64,000 nucleotides of DNA. Source: Chlorogloeopsis fritschii PCC 6912 (GTDB taxonomy: Bacteria; Cyanobacteriota; Cyanobacteriia; Cyanobacteriales; Nostocaceae). The notes beneath the pieces were generated by a model. The model did not search any database. It was not told the DNA's origin and saw only the letters and a program-made list of their open reading frames with translations. Of this stretch, positions 26,796-36,832 are shown in pieces. Both the position numbers and the translations under genes were made by a program. The DNA lies in the NCBI RefSeq assembly GCF_000317285.1, contig NZ_AJLN01000145.1:62001-126000 (forward strand). Reading direction: 5' to 3'. Every line of letters starts with the position of its first letter. The first letter of the stretch is position 1.

Positions 26796-26871
26796 GGTGA
26801 GTTTGGCGATTGTCTGAAAATCAGAATTTCCTTAATTTTAACTAGATTGGATCTTTTGCCCCTGCGTGCAA

Positions 26872-26918
26872 AAAAAATCAGAACAATCTTGAAAAATCCA
26901 AGAATTGTCCTGACTTTT
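26872..26918 (-). terminator. Hairpin downstream of ftsH
   Basis: AAATCAGAACAATCTTG pairs imperfectly with CAAGAATTGTCCTGACTTTT, with a loop of about eight bases. On the minus strand it is followed by a T run (TTTTTTTGCACG). It is positioned just after the ftsH stop. Confidence 0.55.
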
Positions 26919-26933
26919 AAGAATTATGATTAA

Positions 26934-28778
26934 TTACGCAAATGCCGCAGTCTTCACATCATTATTTCCCAGCAGTTCTTGCAACTCCTCGGCATCCACG
27001 GTTTCCTTTTCAACCAGCATTTCTGCGAGTTGATCGAGAACGTGACGGTTATCTGTCAAGACTTGTTTAGCACGTTTGTAAGCTGCATCTACTAATTTGC
27101 GGACTTCTTCGTCAATAGCAGCAGCTGTTTCCTCAGAGAAATCGCGCTCTGACATGATATCGCGACCGAGGAACATATTGCCTTGCTGACGACCGAGGGC
27201 AACAGGGCCTAAGGTTTCACTCATGCCAAATCGCGTTACCATCTGTCTGGCAACACGGGCTACTTGTTGTAAGTCGTTAGAAGCACCAGTAGTTACTTCT
27301 TCTTCACCAAAGATTAATTCTTCAGCGATGCGACCGCCCAATGCTACTGCCATCTGGTTTTCGAGATAAGAGCGGCTGTACAAACCACTATCCATCCGGT
27401 CTTCGCTAGGAGTAAACCAAGTTAAACCACCAGCACGACCGCGAGGAATAATGCTAATTTTTTGTACTGGGTCATAGTCTGGCATCAGCGCACCAACTAA
27501 AGCGTGACCAGCTTCGTGATATGCTACTAGCTGCTTGCGCTTTTCGCTCATGACTCGGTCTTTCTTCTCCGGGCCAGCTAAGACGCGATCGATGGCGTCG
27601 TTGATTTCGTCCATCGAGATTTCGGTTAAATTCCGGCGTGCTGCCAGAATTGCGGCTTCATTGAGCAGGTTAGACAAATCAGCACCAGTAAACCCAGGAG
27701 TACGGCGAGCGATTCTCTCCAAGTCCACATCCTTGGCTAATGTCTTACCACGGGCGTGAACTTTGAGAATTTCGACACGTCCAGAGTAGTCAGGGCGATC
27801 TACGACTACTTGACGGTCAAAACGACCGGGACGCAACAAAGCAGCATCCAAAACGTCGGGGCGGTTAGTAGCGGCAATAATAATGATGCCAGTGTTGCCT
27901 TCAAAGCCGTCCATTTCTGTGAGCAACTGGTTGAGGGTTTGTTCCCGCTCATCGTTACCACCACCCAAGCCTGCACCACGCTGACGACCTACAGCGTCAA
28001 TTTCATCGATGAAGACGATGCAAGGAGCATTGGCTTTAGCTTGCTCGAACAAATCGCGGACGCGGGATGCACCCACACCCACAAACATTTCTACGAACTC
28101 AGAACCAGAGATAGAGAAGAAGGGTACACCTGCTTCGCCTGCAACTGCACGAGCTAGCAAGGTTTTACCAGTTCCGGGAGGGCCAACAAGCAGTACACCT
28201 TTGGGGATTTTGGCTCCTACGGCGGTAAAGCGATCGGCGTTTTTCAAAAAGTCTACAACTTCGTTAAGTTCCAACTTGGCTTGATCGATACCAGCGACAT
28301 CACCAAAGGTAACTTGGGTTTGTGGCTCCATTTGCACTCTAGCTTTGGACTTACCAAAGTTCATAGCTTGGCTGCCGGGGCCATTTTGAGCGCGACGCAG
28401 TAAGAAAAATAAACCAACCAAAAGTAATACAGGGAAAAATAAGCTGCTAAGTGCCTTAAACCAGAAACCATCGTCGGTTTGCGGTAAAACACTGATATCA
28501 ACGTTATTTTTGGTAAGAGTATTGATTAGATCTGGATCGTTAACTAAGGTCACCAGCTTTTTGTTGGGGTCGTACTTGGGAGTAACAACCGCTGTAGACC
28601 GATCGGAACTGAGGCTGACTTTTTCGACTCTGCCTTTTTCAACTTCTTGAATAAATTGACTGTATCGCCATGTTTCTCTGCTTTGGGGTTGCTTGTCAAA
28701 AAAGGCTGTTCCTAAAGCAATGACAACTATAAAAAGCAGCGCGTACAGCCCCGCATTTCTCCATCTTTTATTATTCAC
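26934..28778 (-). CDS. ftsH: ATP-dependent zinc metalloprotease FtsH (FtsH3 type)
   Basis: 614 residues, the normal FtsH length. Two membrane helices flank the lumenal/periplasmic domain (about 9-27 and 111-128). Walker A is GPPGTGKT (199-206), Walker [19 protein letters not shown], and the second region of homology [19 protein letters not shown]. The zinc site is HEAGH (421-425). The N-terminal sequence [21 protein letters not shown] resembles Synechocystis Slr1604 (FtsH3), an essential subunit that forms hetero-oligomers used in photosystem II repair and iron response. Assignment to FtsH3 is from remembered similarity. It is probably monocistronic. Confidence 0.97.
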   Translation of the reverse strand: MNNKRWRNAGLYALLFIVVIALGTAFFDKQPQSRETWRYSQFIQEVEKGRVEKVSLSSDRSTAVVTPKYDPNKKLVTLVNDPDLINTLTKNNVDISVLPQTDDGFWFKALSSLFFPVLLLVGLFFLLRRAQNGPGSQAMNFGKSKARVQMEPQTQVTFGDVAGIDQAKLELNEVVDFLKNADRFTAVGAKIPKGVLLVGPPGTGKTLLARAVAGEAGVPFFSISGSEFVEMFVGVGASRVRDLFEQAKANAPCIVFIDEIDAVGRQRGAGLGGGNDEREQTLNQLLTEMDGFEGNTGIIIIAATNRPDVLDAALLRPGRFDRQVVVDRPDYSGRVEILKVHARGKTLAKDVDLERIARRTPGFTGADLSNLLNEAAILAARRNLTEISMDEINDAIDRVLAGPEKKDRVMSEKRKQLVAYHEAGHALVGALMPDYDPVQKISIIPRGRAGGLTWFTPSEDRMDSGLYSRSYLENQMAVALGGRIAEELIFGEEEVTTGASNDLQQVARVARQMVTRFGMSETLGPVALGRQQGNMFLGRDIMSERDFSEETAAAIDEEVRKLVDAAYKRAKQVLTDNRHVLDQLAEMLVEKETVDAEELQELLGNNDVKTAAFA

Positions 28779-28872
28779 CGAGGTCAGTCCTCCTGTACTT
28801 TTTTGTGCGAGGGCATTTTTAAGAATTATGTTAACTTATTTTAAGTTATACCAGACTTGACATCTGTAATGC

Positions 28873-29778
28873 TCAGAAAAACCCCCGCATTTGCTTAAAA
28901 ATATGATGGTAGGGATTATATTGTAGCTGTCCAGTCGGTTGGATGACAGTGTGGATCGGAACAATTTCAACTACACTGTTGCTGGTAGCGATCGCTTCAA
29001 ATCCCTTGACTAAATCTGCTGTCCAAGGTTCTTCTTTCACCTCAATTTGCTTTTGCTGTAACCAGTTCATTAGGTGATGACGCATGATTCCTGGCAAAAT
29101 TCCCACCTTCAGGGGAGGCGTCCACCAACAGCCATCCCGCCAACCCCAAAGATTGCCTGTACTAGTTTCTAGCCAATTTCCTTGTGCATCGACTAAAATC
29201 GCTTCTTCGGCATCTAACTTGACGGCGTTAGTTTTTGCCAACCAAGCACTGAGATAATTTCCTGTTTTGTGACCGGGTAGAGAGCGATATAATTCCGGTG
29301 TTGTTAAACAAGCCCTGACACCATATTTTTGCTTTTCCGTCAAATTATTTGGTAATAATCTCCCAGTTATCCATTCTCGTCCATCGGGGAAAATGGTGAT
29401 TCTGAGAACGGGAAAGCGTGTCATGATTAATTTCGCACCTTGACGCAATCGTGCTTCATCTGGTATTGGCCAGCTAAAGGTTTGTAAGCTAGATTTTAGG
29501 CGATCGTAATGTGCTTGCCAGTTAGTTAATCTGTGAGTAAGCGAGTTTTCATATACTCGTAGAGTTGTAAAAACCGTTGCTCCATAAAGTAACCCCGGAT
29601 CGTCAATTGCTAATTCCAGGGTTTGAGATTGAATTAATTTGCCGTCGTACCAGTAAATATTTGTAACCTCGCTAGGAATTAGGAGTGGGAAAGGGAGAGA
29701 GTAGGAGACAAGGGGACAAGGAGACAGGTGACAGGGAACAGGGGACAGGGGCAGAGGAGAACAACCAGCTACTAACAA
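28873..29778 (-). CDS. Class IV PLP aminotransferase-fold enzyme (aminodeoxychorismate lyase-like)
   Basis: The conserved protein begins at about residue 40 (IYWYDGKLIQSQTLELAIDD), followed by PGLLYGATVFTTLRVY, the PLP-lysine region HKTGNYLSAWLAK and the segment EAILVDAQGNWLETSTGNLW. It fits 4-amino-4-deoxychorismate lyase (folate pathway, releasing p-aminobenzoate and pyruvate) or a related branched-chain/D-amino-acid transaminase. The first 35 or so residues (PLPLSPVPCHLSPCPLV...) are translated heptamer-repeat DNA. No ATG, GTG or TTG lies in frame between base 29778 and the conserved start. The real start is therefore unclear: ATG 29778, or a non-standard ATT just before YWYDGK. Confidence 0.83.
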   Translation of the reverse strand: MLVAGCSPLPLSPVPCHLSPCPLVSYSLPFPLLIPSEVTNIYWYDGKLIQSQTLELAIDDPGLLYGATVFTTLRVYENSLTHRLTNWQAHYDRLKSSLQTFSWPIPDEARLRQGAKLIMTRFPVLRITIFPDGREWITGRLLPNNLTEKQKYGVRACLTTPELYRSLPGHKTGNYLSAWLAKTNAVKLDAEEAILVDAQGNWLETSTGNLWGWRDGCWWTPPLKVGILPGIMRHHLMNWLQQKQIEVKEEPWTADLVKGFEAIATSNSVVEIVPIHTVIQPTGQLQYNPYHHIFKQMRGFF

Positions 29779-29822
29779 CTAACCACTAACTACTAACAAA
29801 TGACCAATGACCAATGACTATT
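29687..29822. repeat. STRR cluster overlapping the 5' end of the class IV PLP gene
   Basis: Plus strand: GGGAAAGGGAGAGAGTAGGA, then GACAAGGGGACAAGGAGACA and further GGGGACA-type units, then ACTAACAACTAACCACTAAC and AATGACCAATGACCAATGAC. About 90 bases of it are read as codons by the minus-strand gene. Confidence 0.75.
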
Positions 29823-29825
29823 TAC

Positions 29826-30614
29826 TCAATCTTTTTCAGGTAATTTAATTCTAATAGTTCCATCATCATTTTTGATGATTTCGCCTCCTAAAGCTTCTAT
29901 TTCCCTAATCACTCTTTTACGAGCTTTTTCATCTACTTGATTATTTAATACCATTACCCAGGTAGAAATTTGAGCATATTTGCTATTAGGTTTTTTATGT
30001 AAAAAATCGGCAGTTTTATAAGAAAAATAAGCTATTCTTTTGCTTTCTTCATCTGTGTACTTACTAGCCCAACTTGCTGCTTCTGTAAAGGATTGCTCGG
30101 AGGCTTGGGCATTACCTAAAAATAATAATTCATCAATTCCTTTATAACGCCATACATAATAAGCTCTGTGTGGAACCTTGGGAGATAAAGACTTTAAACC
30201 CTCCTCCATCAATCCTATAGAACGCTCTGGCATAGCAGAATACATAGATGTGCTAATAGAAAGCCCCAAATAAGCCTGTAAAAATCGCGGGTCGCGTTTC
30301 AAAATTACTTCAAAATATTCTGGACTTAGGCTATAACCTGTTTTGGCACGACCTTCTTCATCACCGAAGTATTGTAAGAAATTTAGATATACCCAATTTG
30401 CGATTAAATTATCATAACCAAAACTAGGCGTTTTTTTGAGTATATTGAGCCGAGTTTTTTCTATATTTATCTCTTTTTCTAGAGTTTCTAAGGAAGCATT
30501 TTGTTTAATAGCAATGAAGTGTTGTAGGCGTGGATATTGCAGCAAGCCTACTCCTGAAATACACAGACAGGCAGCCAAAAATGTACCAACAGCTTGACGA
30601 GAAAAAAATAACAT
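29826..30614 (-). CDS. Membrane-anchored helical repeat protein, hypothetical
   Basis: 262 residues. Residues about 7-26 (QAVGTFLAACLCISGVGLLQ) form an N-terminal membrane anchor or uncleaved signal. The rest is helical with TPR-like features (FLQAYLGLSISTSMYSAMPE, AQASEQSFTEAASWASKYTD), ending in a small basic/acidic domain. It seems a cyanobacterial conserved protein of unknown function, facing the periplasm or the cytoplasm. The gene ends 4 bases before the STRR cluster of the class IV PLP gene. Confidence 0.75.
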   Translation of the reverse strand: MLFFSRQAVGTFLAACLCISGVGLLQYPRLQHFIAIKQNASLETLEKEINIEKTRLNILKKTPSFGYDNLIANWVYLNFLQYFGDEEGRAKTGYSLSPEYFEVILKRDPRFLQAYLGLSISTSMYSAMPERSIGLMEEGLKSLSPKVPHRAYYVWRYKGIDELLFLGNAQASEQSFTEAASWASKYTDEESKRIAYFSYKTADFLHKKPNSKYAQISTWVMVLNNQVDEKARKRVIREIEALGGEIIKNDDGTIRIKLPEKD

Positions 30615-30711
30615 CTGCTTGCTTGAAAAATAAAGCTCAGACTACAGTTACATAATTCCCGCAAATGTCACTAAAATAACAGTCTTAGTAACGCACCGCA
30701 TTTGCATATGC

Positions 30712-32088
30712 TTACGCAAAATCACAGCCTAAATTCTGATTATCCTCCTCAAAAGTAATTAAGTCTAAGTAAGCAGGATTGGCAATGATTTCCTTTGCGG
30801 CTAACAATCCAGCAATGCTCCAAGTTTGGTAGATTCTGGCTTCCTTGCCAATTAAACGGCCATTTTTACCATCGTAGTATTCGGGAAATCTATCTCGGAT
30901 CAAACGGCTTTCGGCAATCTCGATCGCGCGTTGGGCAAGTTCTACTCGACCTGTTTTTTCTGCTGCTGCTGCAAATAACCACAGTAAAATTGGCCAGTTG
31001 CCTCCATTGTGGTAAGACCAAGGAATATTTTTAGGATCGCATCCTGTGACAATATGCCATTCCATACCTTCTAAGGCAGGGAAACAAATTTTTAAAGGCA
31101 TATAACCAATTAAGTCGTGCCAGCGCAACTCAAATAAGTCCATAATGCTTTGGGACTCTTGCTCGCTGGCTAAAGAAACTAAGATTGCTAGCAGGTTTCC
31201 TAAGGTAAAAAAGCGAAAATCCATTCTTCCGGGGCCTAAATTTCCGACTAGATAGCCTGCATTTTCAGGTAACCACTCGGTTAACCACATGGGAATAGAT
31301 TCAGCATAAATATTAAACTTGTTGGCAATTTCTTTACCGAATTCATCACCTTTGTAACGATAGATTTCGCCTAGTCGCTTTAAATCCAACCAGTAATACT
31401 CGCGGATATGGTAATTTAAAGCTCCCATTCGCTGCTTAATTTTATGGGAATAGCTGTGGTTATCTCCATCTGGTAAAAGTAATTCATCAGCAGTGCGGAG
31501 AACGGCATAGAATAACACTTGAATTTCCAGAGGATGCCCGTAAACTCCCAAACGACGATCAATCATAAATGAGCCGTCAGGAACTAGCATCGTTGGGTAC
31601 ATGGCAAAGCGATGCACCAAACACATATCGAGAATGAGCTTAATTCCTTCCTGGAAGCCTGGTTGATGAGCAAAAGCTATGTCACCCGTGGCTTTGACAT
31701 AGGCTCGCAGGAGAAAAATCCACCATAAACAGGAATCTACTGGAGGAACACGGGCGATCGCATGTTCGCCAAAATCGGCAGTTAAATATTCTTTGTTCCC
31801 ATCAAATTCTACTTTGAAACTAGCAGGCATGAGTCCCGGCCCTGGTTGAAAGCAGTCCATCTGCTTTTCATGGCTTTGCAACAACAGTGTTTCTATTAAA
31901 AAATTACGGACAATCTCTGTCTTGCCTTGCATGAGAAACACCAAGGCTGAGGGAACAAAATCGCGGATGAAGCATTGATCGTAGTTCAGTGCATCTAAGT
32001 GGGGATCTTGTGCTGCGACTGTACCAACTGCTCGTCCTTGATAGTAAATAATAGATTTTTCTAAGAGTTCCCAGGCTTCCTGCATCAT
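30712..32088 (-). CDS. Alkaline/neutral invertase (GH100)
   Basis: 458 residues, the size of cyanobacterial neutral invertases. GH100 features seen are [20 protein letters not shown] (with the catalytic-region Asp), [39 protein letters not shown] and [19 protein letters not shown] near the C-terminus. The enzyme hydrolyses sucrose to glucose and fructose in the cytosol. The gene starts 5 bases after the stop of the GH63-like gene on the same strand (ATGATG at 32088), so they share a transcript. Together they suggest breakdown of sucrose and another glycoside. Confidence 0.92.
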   Translation of the reverse strand: MMQEAWELLEKSIIYYQGRAVGTVAAQDPHLDALNYDQCFIRDFVPSALVFLMQGKTEIVRNFLIETLLLQSHEKQMDCFQPGPGLMPASFKVEFDGNKEYLTADFGEHAIARVPPVDSCLWWIFLLRAYVKATGDIAFAHQPGFQEGIKLILDMCLVHRFAMYPTMLVPDGSFMIDRRLGVYGHPLEIQVLFYAVLRTADELLLPDGDNHSYSHKIKQRMGALNYHIREYYWLDLKRLGEIYRYKGDEFGKEIANKFNIYAESIPMWLTEWLPENAGYLVGNLGPGRMDFRFFTLGNLLAILVSLASEQESQSIMDLFELRWHDLIGYMPLKICFPALEGMEWHIVTGCDPKNIPWSYHNGGNWPILLWLFAAAAEKTGRVELAQRAIEIAESRLIRDRFPEYYDGKNGRLIGKEARIYQTWSIAGLLAAKEIIANPAYLDLITFEEDNQNLGCDFA

Positions 32089-32093
32089 GGCTG

Positions 32094-32684
32094 TTATCGG
32101 TTTCCAGACAATGAAACTAAATCCGAAGCGATCGCTGGTTGTTCGCGAGCTTGTCTTTGCTTATAATTCTGTCCACAGTGGTGAATCAAATACGCTACCA
32201 ATCCTGTCCAACCTGTTTGATGGTTAGCTCCCAATCCTGCACCATTATCGCCATGAAAGTATTCGTAAAACAAAATTAAATCGTGCCAGTCTGGATGATT
32301 TTGAAATAGAGAATTACCGCCATGAACGGGACGATAATTTACACTATTGCACAAAAAGATGCTCATCAATCTGTGAGATAACTCTGTTGCGATTTCGTTT
32401 AAATTCATAAATTTTCCAAAGGCAGTGGGACACTCAATTTGAAAGCCATCACCTAGATAGCGATAAAATTTTTGTAATGATTCTATGATTAAAAAATTCA
32501 TGGGAAACCAAACAGGGCCGCGCCAGTTAGAATTTCCACCAAACATTCCACTAGTTGATTCAGCAGGTTCGTAGTCAACTCGATGCTGTTGTCCATCTAC
32601 TTCAAAAATGTAGGGATGTTCAGCATGGAATTTGGAGGCAGAACGGATGCCATAAGGACTTAAAAATTCATATTCATCCAACAT
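32094..32684 (-). CDS. GH63-like glycosidase, C-terminal part after a frameshift
   Basis: 196 residues continuing the glycosidase encoded just upstream: [20 protein letters not shown], then [20 protein letters not shown] and a C-terminal [13 protein letters not shown]-like segment ([20 protein letters not shown]). These belong to the (alpha/alpha)6 barrel of GH63/MGH-like enzymes and cannot act alone. The break is at a run of seven A on the coding strand (T7 near 32684-32690): with six A, ...[10 protein letters not shown] would be one frame. So this is either a recent frameshift, a sequencing error, or a slippery site. Full length would be about 898 residues. Confidence 0.8.
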   Translation of the reverse strand: MLDEYEFLSPYGIRSASKFHAEHPYIFEVDGQQHRVDYEPAESTSGMFGGNSNWRGPVWFPMNFLIIESLQKFYRYLGDGFQIECPTAFGKFMNLNEIATELSHRLMSIFLCNSVNYRPVHGGNSLFQNHPDWHDLILFYEYFHGDNGAGLGANHQTGWTGLVAYLIHHCGQNYKQRQAREQPAIASDLVSLSGNR

Positions 32685-34791
32685 TTTTTTGGAGAATTGC
32701 TTTCAATTTTTCTGGGCTAACAATAGCAAGTAGTCTTCTTGCTTCACTACCTGGAATTTCTAAACAGGCAATATTTTTTTGCAGATCGGGACGATTGTTA
32801 ATAAACCATTCAAAACGTTTTTTAAACCCAGGAAAAGCATTTAAGAGACTCGCTTCTATAGTTTCTGTTGCAAACAAAGGAACTAGCCCCACCATTGAAC
32901 GGACTTTGAGGCGCTGACGTTCGCCATGAGGCATATGCAGTACATCATAAAAGAATTGGTCATCATCATCCCAAAGATGAATATCAGTCTTGCCGATGTG
33001 ATCCATAGCATCGGCAATATAAAGAAAATGCTCAAAAAATTTGCTGGCGATATCTTCGTAGGTAGGATTAGTTTTTGCTAGTTCCAAGGCAATGGTTAAC
33101 ATATTCAGGCAATACATTCCCATCCAACTTGTACCGTCAGATTGCTCTAGATAACCGCCTGTCGGTAGTTCGGAACTCCTATCAAAAATACCAATGTTAT
33201 CTAATCCTAAAAATCCGCCTTGAAACACATTATCACCATTATTATCTTTGCGATTTACCCACCAAGTAAAATTGAGTAGTAATTTCTGAAATACTCGTTC
33301 AAGAAATTCGCGATCGCTACGGCCATAAAATTCCTGCTCAATCTGATAAACTCGCCACGTTGCCCAGGCATGAACAGGAGGATTGACATCACTAAAGTGC
33401 CACTCATAGGCGGGAATTTGCCCGTTGGGATGTAAATACCATTCTCTTGTTAATCTCGTTAATTGGCGTTTGGCAAAATCTGGATCGATCATTGCCAGAG
33501 GAATAACATGAAAAGCTAAATCCCAAGCTGCAAACCAGGGAAATTCCCACTTATCGGGCATAGAAAGAATGTCATCATTATAAAGATGTGTCCACTCTTG
33601 ATTGCGGGAGTTATGACGCTGGGGTGCTGGCTGAGTAGGATCGCCTTTGAGCCAGTCTTCCAGAACATAGTGATAATATTGCTTTGTCCAAAGTAAACCA
33701 GCAAATGCCTGCCGCTGTACATTTTGGGCATCTTCTGAAAAATTACCACCCGAAATATGCTGGTAAAATTCATCTGCTTCTTGCTGGCGTTTGGAAAAAA
33801 TAGCATCAAAATCTGTATCAAAAGCTGCTGTTAGATTTGCATTATCAGTTAAACGCAGATGAATAATTGTAGTTTGTTTAGGAGCAAGAGTTAGTTCGTA
33901 ATGAGCCGCTGCTTTGGTTCCAACTTGTTCAGAATTTACAGCTTCGATTTGATTGTGAACAATATAATTATTAATTCCATCTTTGACATAGAGAGAATTA
34001 TTTTTTGTGCCAAATAGTCGCTCGTAATTAGTTTCATTTTCAGTAAATAAAAGCGATTTGGGGTTTTGGCAATATAGCCATCTATCTCCTAAAGATGGGT
34101 GAGATGCTTTGATAATATTTGGAGAATTTTGAGTCAGAGTAGGCTTGGAAGAGTTTTCTTGCCAAGACCAAGTATTGCGAAACCAAATTGTAGGTAACAA
34201 ATGGAGATGCTTGGTTTGTGAAGCTCGATTAATAATACTAATTTTGATTAAAATATCTTCGTCTGCTGCCTTAGCATACTCAACGAATACATCAAAATAT
34301 TCATTGTTATCAAAAATATTTGTATCTGCTAACTCAAATTCTGGCTCATGATAGCCCCTTTGCTGATTTTCTTTTACTAATTGGGTATAAGGAAATTCTG
34401 CTTGGGGATATTTGTAGAGATATTTCATGTAGGCATGGGAAGGAGTATTATCAAGATAAAAATAATATTCTTTGACATCTTCTCCATGATTACCTTCAGG
34501 GCCGCTCAGACCAAATAGCCTTTCTTTTAAAATAGGATCTTTACCATTCCAAAGAGCGATCGCAAAACATAACCGTTGATGATTATCACTAATACCAGCA
34601 ATTCCATCTTCACCCCAACGGTAGGCACGAGAGCGGGCATGATCGTGAGGAAAATAATTCCAGGCGTTACCATCAGAACTGTAATCTTCCCGAACAGTTC
34701 CCCATTGCCGCTCACTCAAGTAAGAACCCCATCTCCGCCAGTATGCCTTGCGGTTGCGGTCTTCTTCCAGCCTTTTTTGTTCTGCGGTCAT
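32674..34791 (-). CDS. GH63-like glycosidase (MGH/glucosidase type), N-terminal part before a frameshift
   Basis: 705 residues. It begins with a conserved [20 protein letters not shown]...[21 protein letters not shown] segment typical of GH63-like glucosidases, then a beta-rich domain, then the start of the helical barrel ([40 protein letters not shown] with likely acidic catalytic residues). It ends prematurely in QKNVG at the A7 run, 11 bases past the start of the downstream frame. Related GH63 enzymes act on alpha-glucosides or on mannosyl/glucosylglycerate; the substrate here is unknown. It leads the operon with the GH100 invertase. Confidence 0.85.
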   Translation of the reverse strand: MTAEQKRLEEDRNRKAYWRRWGSYLSERQWGTVREDYSSDGNAWNYFPHDHARSRAYRWGEDGIAGISDNHQRLCFAIALWNGKDPILKERLFGLSGPEGNHGEDVKEYYFYLDNTPSHAYMKYLYKYPQAEFPYTQLVKENQQRGYHEPEFELADTNIFDNNEYFDVFVEYAKAADEDILIKISIINRASQTKHLHLLPTIWFRNTWSWQENSSKPTLTQNSPNIIKASHPSLGDRWLYCQNPKSLLFTENETNYERLFGTKNNSLYVKDGINNYIVHNQIEAVNSEQVGTKAAAHYELTLAPKQTTIIHLRLTDNANLTAAFDTDFDAIFSKRQQEADEFYQHISGGNFSEDAQNVQRQAFAGLLWTKQYYHYVLEDWLKGDPTQPAPQRHNSRNQEWTHLYNDDILSMPDKWEFPWFAAWDLAFHVIPLAMIDPDFAKRQLTRLTREWYLHPNGQIPAYEWHFSDVNPPVHAWATWRVYQIEQEFYGRSDREFLERVFQKLLLNFTWWVNRKDNNGDNVFQGGFLGLDNIGIFDRSSELPTGGYLEQSDGTSWMGMYCLNMLTIALELAKTNPTYEDIASKFFEHFLYIADAMDHIGKTDIHLWDDDDQFFYDVLHMPHGERQRLKVRSMVGLVPLFATETIEASLLNAFPGFKKRFEWFINNRPDLQKNIACLEIPGSEARRLLAIVSPEKLKAILQKNVG

Positions 34792-34837
34792 ATTTTAATT
34801 CTCCTATATAACAAGCATTACAACAATTGCGATCGCG

Positions 34838-35461
34838 TTATCGTAAGTTCTGGGGTACGTTCTCAGGAACAACCCATAGGTAAATGGTTCTGCCTTCCAC
34901 TCGCACTACTTGCTGTGGCTTCCACTCGCCCATATCGAAGTCATGGGACACAATCCGGGTGCCTGGTTTAAGTTCCTGCAAAAGCTTAGGTCGAAGTTTG
35001 ATGTTGATATCGGGTAGTAGATAGAGTGTTACCACCGTTGCATCACCTAAATCAGTTTGGAACAAATCCTGTTGCCGGAATTCTACGCGATCGCTTATCC
35101 CTGCTTGTTTGGCATTAGCTTGGCTTTTCTGCACCAACTCTGGATTAATCTCTACACCAACGGCACGACGAACATTGTATTTCTGCACAGCAGTAATTGG
35201 TATTCTGCCGTCACCGCTGCCAAGATCGTAAAGTACGTCATTACTGCTGACTTGTGCCAATTCCAGCATGGCATTCACCACTGATTGTGGTGTTGGGACA
35301 AAGGGTACATCTGGTTTGCGTTCTTGGGCTTGGGGTGTGGTTGTGGCAGTTGGTGTTTGTGTTTCTGTTTCAAAAGTGCGCTCTTGGGTACATCCGGCAA
35401 TTCCCAAGCTGATGATGCTAACACTTGTAGCCAGTCCGAAAAGTATTTTTTGCCACAGCAT
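34838..35461 (-). CDS. Class I SAM-dependent methyltransferase with predicted lipoprotein signal
   Basis: 207 residues. Residues 1-24 look like a lipoprotein signal: Lys5, hydrophobic core, then lipobox IAGC with Cys24 (SLGIAGC). A Thr/Pro-rich linker follows to about residue 48. Residues about 55-205 form a Rossmann methyltransferase: motif I YDLGSGDGRIPITAV, acidic end of strand 2 VGVEINPELV, then DLFQTDLGDATVVTLYLLP, and a post-motif strand RIVSHDFDMGEW. If the lipobox is used, the enzyme sits outside the cytoplasm, where SAM is not normally available. It may be membrane-tethered facing the cytoplasm instead. Substrate unknown. Confidence 0.82.
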   Translation of the reverse strand: MLWQKILFGLATSVSIISLGIAGCTQERTFETETQTPTATTTPQAQERKPDVPFVPTPQSVVNAMLELAQVSSNDVLYDLGSGDGRIPITAVQKYNVRRAVGVEINPELVQKSQANAKQAGISDRVEFRQQDLFQTDLGDATVVTLYLLPDINIKLRPKLLQELKPGTRIVSHDFDMGEWKPQQVVRVEGRTIYLWVVPENVPQNLR

Positions 35462-35576
35462 ATTTTTGTCCTTTTTCCTTTTGCAAGCTGCAAGCCAGTG
35501 GTGTTAACTAGCTCGGCTTGCAATCTTTTAGGAAATGACAGTACACAAATGTTTAAACGAGCAAATTTGCTATTGA

Positions 35577-36212
35577 TTAGAAGTTATAGCCAACTCCTAA
35601 CTGTAATCCAACATCAGTTTCATCAATAAAACCAACATTCACACCAGCATTGGCGGTAAATTCATTTGACAGCGGCACATCTACACCACCAGTAAGTAGA
35701 AAACCAACAGTACTATCCCTACCTGTAGAAATAGCAGCTCCTCCACCGATGTAAGGAGCGACATTGAGTTGTTGTTGTGGGGTTTCTGTTACTGATTCCA
35801 CTGGAAAGTCGAGTGTTAGCGGTAGAAGGATAACAGTATTATCGCCAAACAAAGCTCCAGGGCGGGCAGAGAAATTATTAGTTAAACCAAATTTGCTGAA
35901 GACAGCAAATGCACCTTCACCGATTGTGGTATCACCAGATAATCCAATGTTGCCGCCTACTCCAATGTAACTAGAACCACCACGGGTAGCTCTACCAGGT
36001 GTTATTGCTTGTGCTACTTCAGGAGCAGACGTTTCAGGTGAGAGTGTCTGGGTTTGCAATTGAGCAGCATTAGTACTGACATTTGCATTCGTTGTTCCTG
36101 TTAGTGCTGTAGCTGAAGTAGTTTCTGCATTTGCTTTGAAACCACTAAAAGTAATAATACAAGCGGTGAAACCGACAAGAGAAACTGTACGTTTGACAAG
36201 ACTATAATTCAT
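35577..36212 (-). CDS. Small outer-membrane beta-barrel-like protein
   Basis: 211 residues. A signal peptide ends at ANA|E (cleavage after residue 29). A low-complexity Thr/Ala/Gln linker (about 30-72) precedes an amphipathic beta-rich region: YIGVGGNIGLSGD, GAFAVFSKFGLTNNFSARPG, VAPYIGGGAAISTG, FLLTGGVDVPLS, ANAGVNVGFI and a final LQLGVGYNF. The terminal aromatic residue and alternating pattern fit an outer-membrane barrel of about eight strands. No function known. A spacer of 115 bases separates it from the methyltransferase gene on the same strand. Confidence 0.78.
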   Translation of the reverse strand: MNYSLVKRTVSLVGFTACIITFSGFKANAETTSATALTGTTNANVSTNAAQLQTQTLSPETSAPEVAQAITPGRATRGGSSYIGVGGNIGLSGDTTIGEGAFAVFSKFGLTNNFSARPGALFGDNTVILLPLTLDFPVESVTETPQQQLNVAPYIGGGAAISTGRDSTVGFLLTGGVDVPLSNEFTANAGVNVGFIDETDVGLQLGVGYNF

Positions 36213-36832
36213 TGCTAATTATTGTGAGGGGTCAGTTAAAAATCAAAGTCAACAAAATTTTTTAGAACTGGTTGTCTACAAAGATTAATTTAGATTGAAT
36301 CCGACTTTGTAGAGTACTAGTTCCATCTTTTGAAGAGAAGAGATTACAGCAGTTTGTAACAAGTATGAGCTACAAAAAAACAAGACTCTAAACCAGAATA
36401 TAAAGCCTGTTTTACTTCTAGACTTCTGGCTCCTGCTTCTGCTGAAATTATCTTTCCTATCTTTAATAGTTAAAAATAAATGTGACTGGAAAGTGACAGT
36501 TAGTCTGTTTTTTGGTGATTTTGGAGAAATATTTGTAATCTATGCCTTTTATGGTATTTTTTCAGGGCATTTAAAGGTTGAAAAACCAACCTTTAGGAAG
36601 AGGAGGGGGAGATGGGGACACGGAGACAAGGGGACAAGGGGAAAACAAAGCAGGGGAGATGAGGAGAGTGGGGGAGTGAGGGAATAACTACTAACTACTG
36701 TACGGGCGGGTTTAGAAGATAAATTGTCTGTTAAACCCAAGGATAATCAGCAAAACCCGCCCCTACAAATGGCTAATAAATAATGACAATCCTCACGAGT
36801 AAATGTGTCAATTGCATACGTGACAGTTTAAT
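36213..36832. other. Repeat-rich spacer between OMP gene and glycerate kinase gene
   Basis: The right half holds the hairpin AAAGGTTG/CAACCTTT (36573-36594), then purine heptamers (GGGGACA-type, 36595-36690), then a 10-base inverted repeat GGGCGGGTTT (36704-36713) / AAACCCGCCC (36753-36762) flanked by a TAC/CCTAC end, which looks like a dispersed palindromic repeat. The left half (36213-36570) is AT-rich and should contain the promoter of the minus-strand OMP gene. No gene called. Confidence 0.55.
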
